Assembly: GCA_023231065.1 (NCBI GenBank)
Contig: JALNWE010000103.1
Span: 1-7,696, forward strand
Source: Bacteroidales bacterium
GTDB lineage: Bacteria; Bacteroidota; Bacteroidia; Bacteroidales; FEN-979
DNA length: 7,696 nucleotides
Direction: 5' to 3'
Positions 6,700 through 7,696 of the stretch are shown here, in pieces. A program made the position numbers and the translations under genes. The number at the start of each line of letters is the position of its first letter. The stretch's first letter is position 1. The notes beneath the pieces were generated by a model. It worked only from the letters and a program-made list of their open reading frames with translations. It was not told the DNA's origin and ran no database searches.

Positions 6700-6734
6700 T
6701 CAGCAGAAATTTGGTTTTTATCAGGGAAAAGTAA

Positions 6735-7696
6735 TCACATCTGAAATGATCTCAGCCGTAAACTGTTAGTAACGACAAAAAGGGAGCTGAAGGCCATGGC
6801 TCCGGCTGCTAACATCGGGTTCAGCAATCCAAAGGCGGCAACGGGGATCAATGCAACATTATAAATCAAAGCCCAGATCAGGTTTTGAACGATCGTCCGC
6901 ATGGTCCCCCTGGATAAAGTAATCGCCTTTTCAACTCCATGAAGATCACCACTGATCAGGGTAATTCCAGCTGCAGCCATGGCAACATCAGTCCCTGTAC
7001 CAATAGCAATCCCCACATCGGCCTGCGCAAGGGCAGGCGCATCATTGATCCCATCTCCAACCATGGCCACAATGGCCTGATGTCCCGTTTTTCCCTGCCT
7101 CGAATTTTGTAATCTCCTGATGGCTTCAACTTTAGCGCCTGGCAACACTTCGGCTACCACGCGGTCAATGCCGACCTGTTTAGCAATGGCTTCAGCAGTA
7201 TATGAATTATCACCAGTAATCATGACTACTTCCAGCCCCAGCCTGTGAAGATCGGCAATGGCTTCAACCGAGCCCGGTTTCACAGTATCAGATACGGCAA
7301 TGATGCCAACCGGTTGTATGGGATCTGTTTCATTGACAGGACCGACAGCAACAATCATGGCCGTCTTCCCTTGCGATTGAATCTGAAGGAGCCCTTCCCT
7401 GATGTGATTGATCCCGATTGCTTCATTTTGCATCATTCGCGGATTCCCGACCACAACACGCCTTTCATCAATGGTTGCCCTGATCCCGAAACCACTCACG
7501 GCTTTGAATTGCAGCGGATCAACAAGGGGGATTCCTTTATCGCGGGCTGATTTAACAATTGCCCGTCCCAGCGGATGCTCTGACCCGCGTTCAGCACAGG
7601 CCGCTAACCGTAAGATCTGAACGTCCGTATAATTATATAGTGGCAAAATATCTGTGACTTCCGGTTCTCCCGTGGTAATGGTCCCGGTTTTATCCA
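6735..7696 (-). CDS. copA: Copper-type P1B ATPase, C-terminal part (5' end outside window)
   Basis: This is an ATP-driven exporter of Cu+ (family P1B-1) in the inner membrane. The window holds the last ~319 residues. The frame stays open to the right edge and begins with the phosphorylation motif DKTGTITTGEP (Asp at 7692-7694), so an apparent start codon near 7646 is not real. Counting from that Asp, the nucleotide-binding domain has the P1B His-Pro in GSEHPLGRAI (~38-46) and VSGFGI with GNPRMM. The phosphorylation domain has MITGDN (158-163) and MVGDGINDAPALAQADVG (211-228). Two C-terminal helices follow: LIWALIYNVALIPVAAFG, with the YN pair, and AMAFSSLFVVTNSLRL, with MxxSS and a final Asn. 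The YN and MxxSS sets are the Cu+-selective signature of TM7 and TM8. The protein ends normally (LRLRSFQM). The missing part should hold the metal-binding N-terminus, six helices with CPC, and the actuator domain. The gene is on the same strand as the PAS kinase, 80 bases upstream of it. Confidence 0.95.
   Translation of the reverse strand, partial: DKTGTITTGEPEVTDILPLYNYTDVQILRLAACAERGSEHPLGRAIVKSARDKGIPLVDPLQFKAVSGFGIRATIDERRVVVGNPRMMQNEAIGINHIREGLLQIQSQGKTAMIVAVGPVNETDPIQPVGIIAVSDTVKPGSVEAIADLHRLGLEVVMITGDNSYTAEAIAKQVGIDRVVAEVLPGAKVEAIRRLQNSRQGKTGHQAIVAMVGDGINDAPALAQADVGIAIGTGTDVAMAAAGITLISGDLHGVEKAITLSRGTMRTIVQNLIWALIYNVALIPVAAFGLLNPMLAAGAMAFSSLFVVTNSLRLRSFQM

Noticed and set aside
7245..7620. 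Plus-strand open frames opposite the P-type ATPase
   Set aside because: The opposite strand encodes unmistakable P1B ATPase motifs through the whole stretch; these frames show no domain or start signal.
6735..7646. A complete 303-residue truncated ATPase starting at TTG 7644-7646
   Set aside because: The frame continues upstream without a stop and encodes DKTGT at the right edge, so the gene is simply cut by the window and is not a short variant.
1..7696. A novel defence, mobile or multi-gene system in the window
   Set aside because: No recombinase, toxin, nuclease, reverse transcriptase, repeat array or anomalous composition was seen; all genes but the 85-residue one and the anti-sigma candidate fall in familiar families.

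Overview
The window looks like an ordinary chromosomal segment from a member of the Bacteroidota. The evidence is indirect: two TAnnTTTG-type -7 promoter elements, weak or absent Shine-Dalgarno sequences at most starts, moderate-to-low GC, an ECF sigma factor followed by a zinc-finger-less membrane anti-sigma-like protein, and a HisKA_2 sensor kinase. Genus cannot be assigned. There are no rRNA or tRNA genes, CRISPR arrays, insertion sequences or phage genes, and coding density is high, with every intergenic gap under 100 bases.

Layout, left to right. (1) On the minus strand lies a sigma/anti-sigma pair. A 190-residue ECF sigma factor (547-1119) is followed after 7 bases by a single-pass membrane protein (1-539) that runs to the left edge. 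Upstream of the sigma gene is a TGTAAC-N17-GTCTAT arrangement that resembles an ECF-dependent, self-regulated promoter. (2) Divergent from it is a 10-TM EamA/DMT-type transporter (1200-2096). (3) A plus-strand two-gene unit follows. It has a good Bacteroidota-type promoter, a membrane histidine kinase of the HisKA_2 type (6-TM region, PAS, kinase; 2189-3868), and 12 bases later an 85-residue protein with a predicted ACT-like/TM1266-like fold (3881-4138). (4) Converging on this unit is a complete carbamate kinase gene (4144-5088). The two stop codons lie only a few bases apart, and a 7-bp hairpin sits in the junction. (5) Upstream of carbamate kinase on the same strand is a soluble PAS-PAS-HisKA-HATPase kinase (5140-6654). 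(6) At the right edge, also on the minus strand, is the C-terminal half of a copper-type P1B ATPase (6735-7696), cut by the window immediately upstream of its DKTGT phosphorylation motif.

Functionally the region is rich in signalling: two histidine kinases without an adjacent response regulator, and one sigma/anti-sigma switch. It also holds one energy/nitrogen enzyme and two transporters. I see no strong evidence for a new multi-gene system. The least explained items are the coupling of the HisKA_2 kinase with the small ACT-like protein, and the arrangement of the sigma factor's promoter and TTG start.
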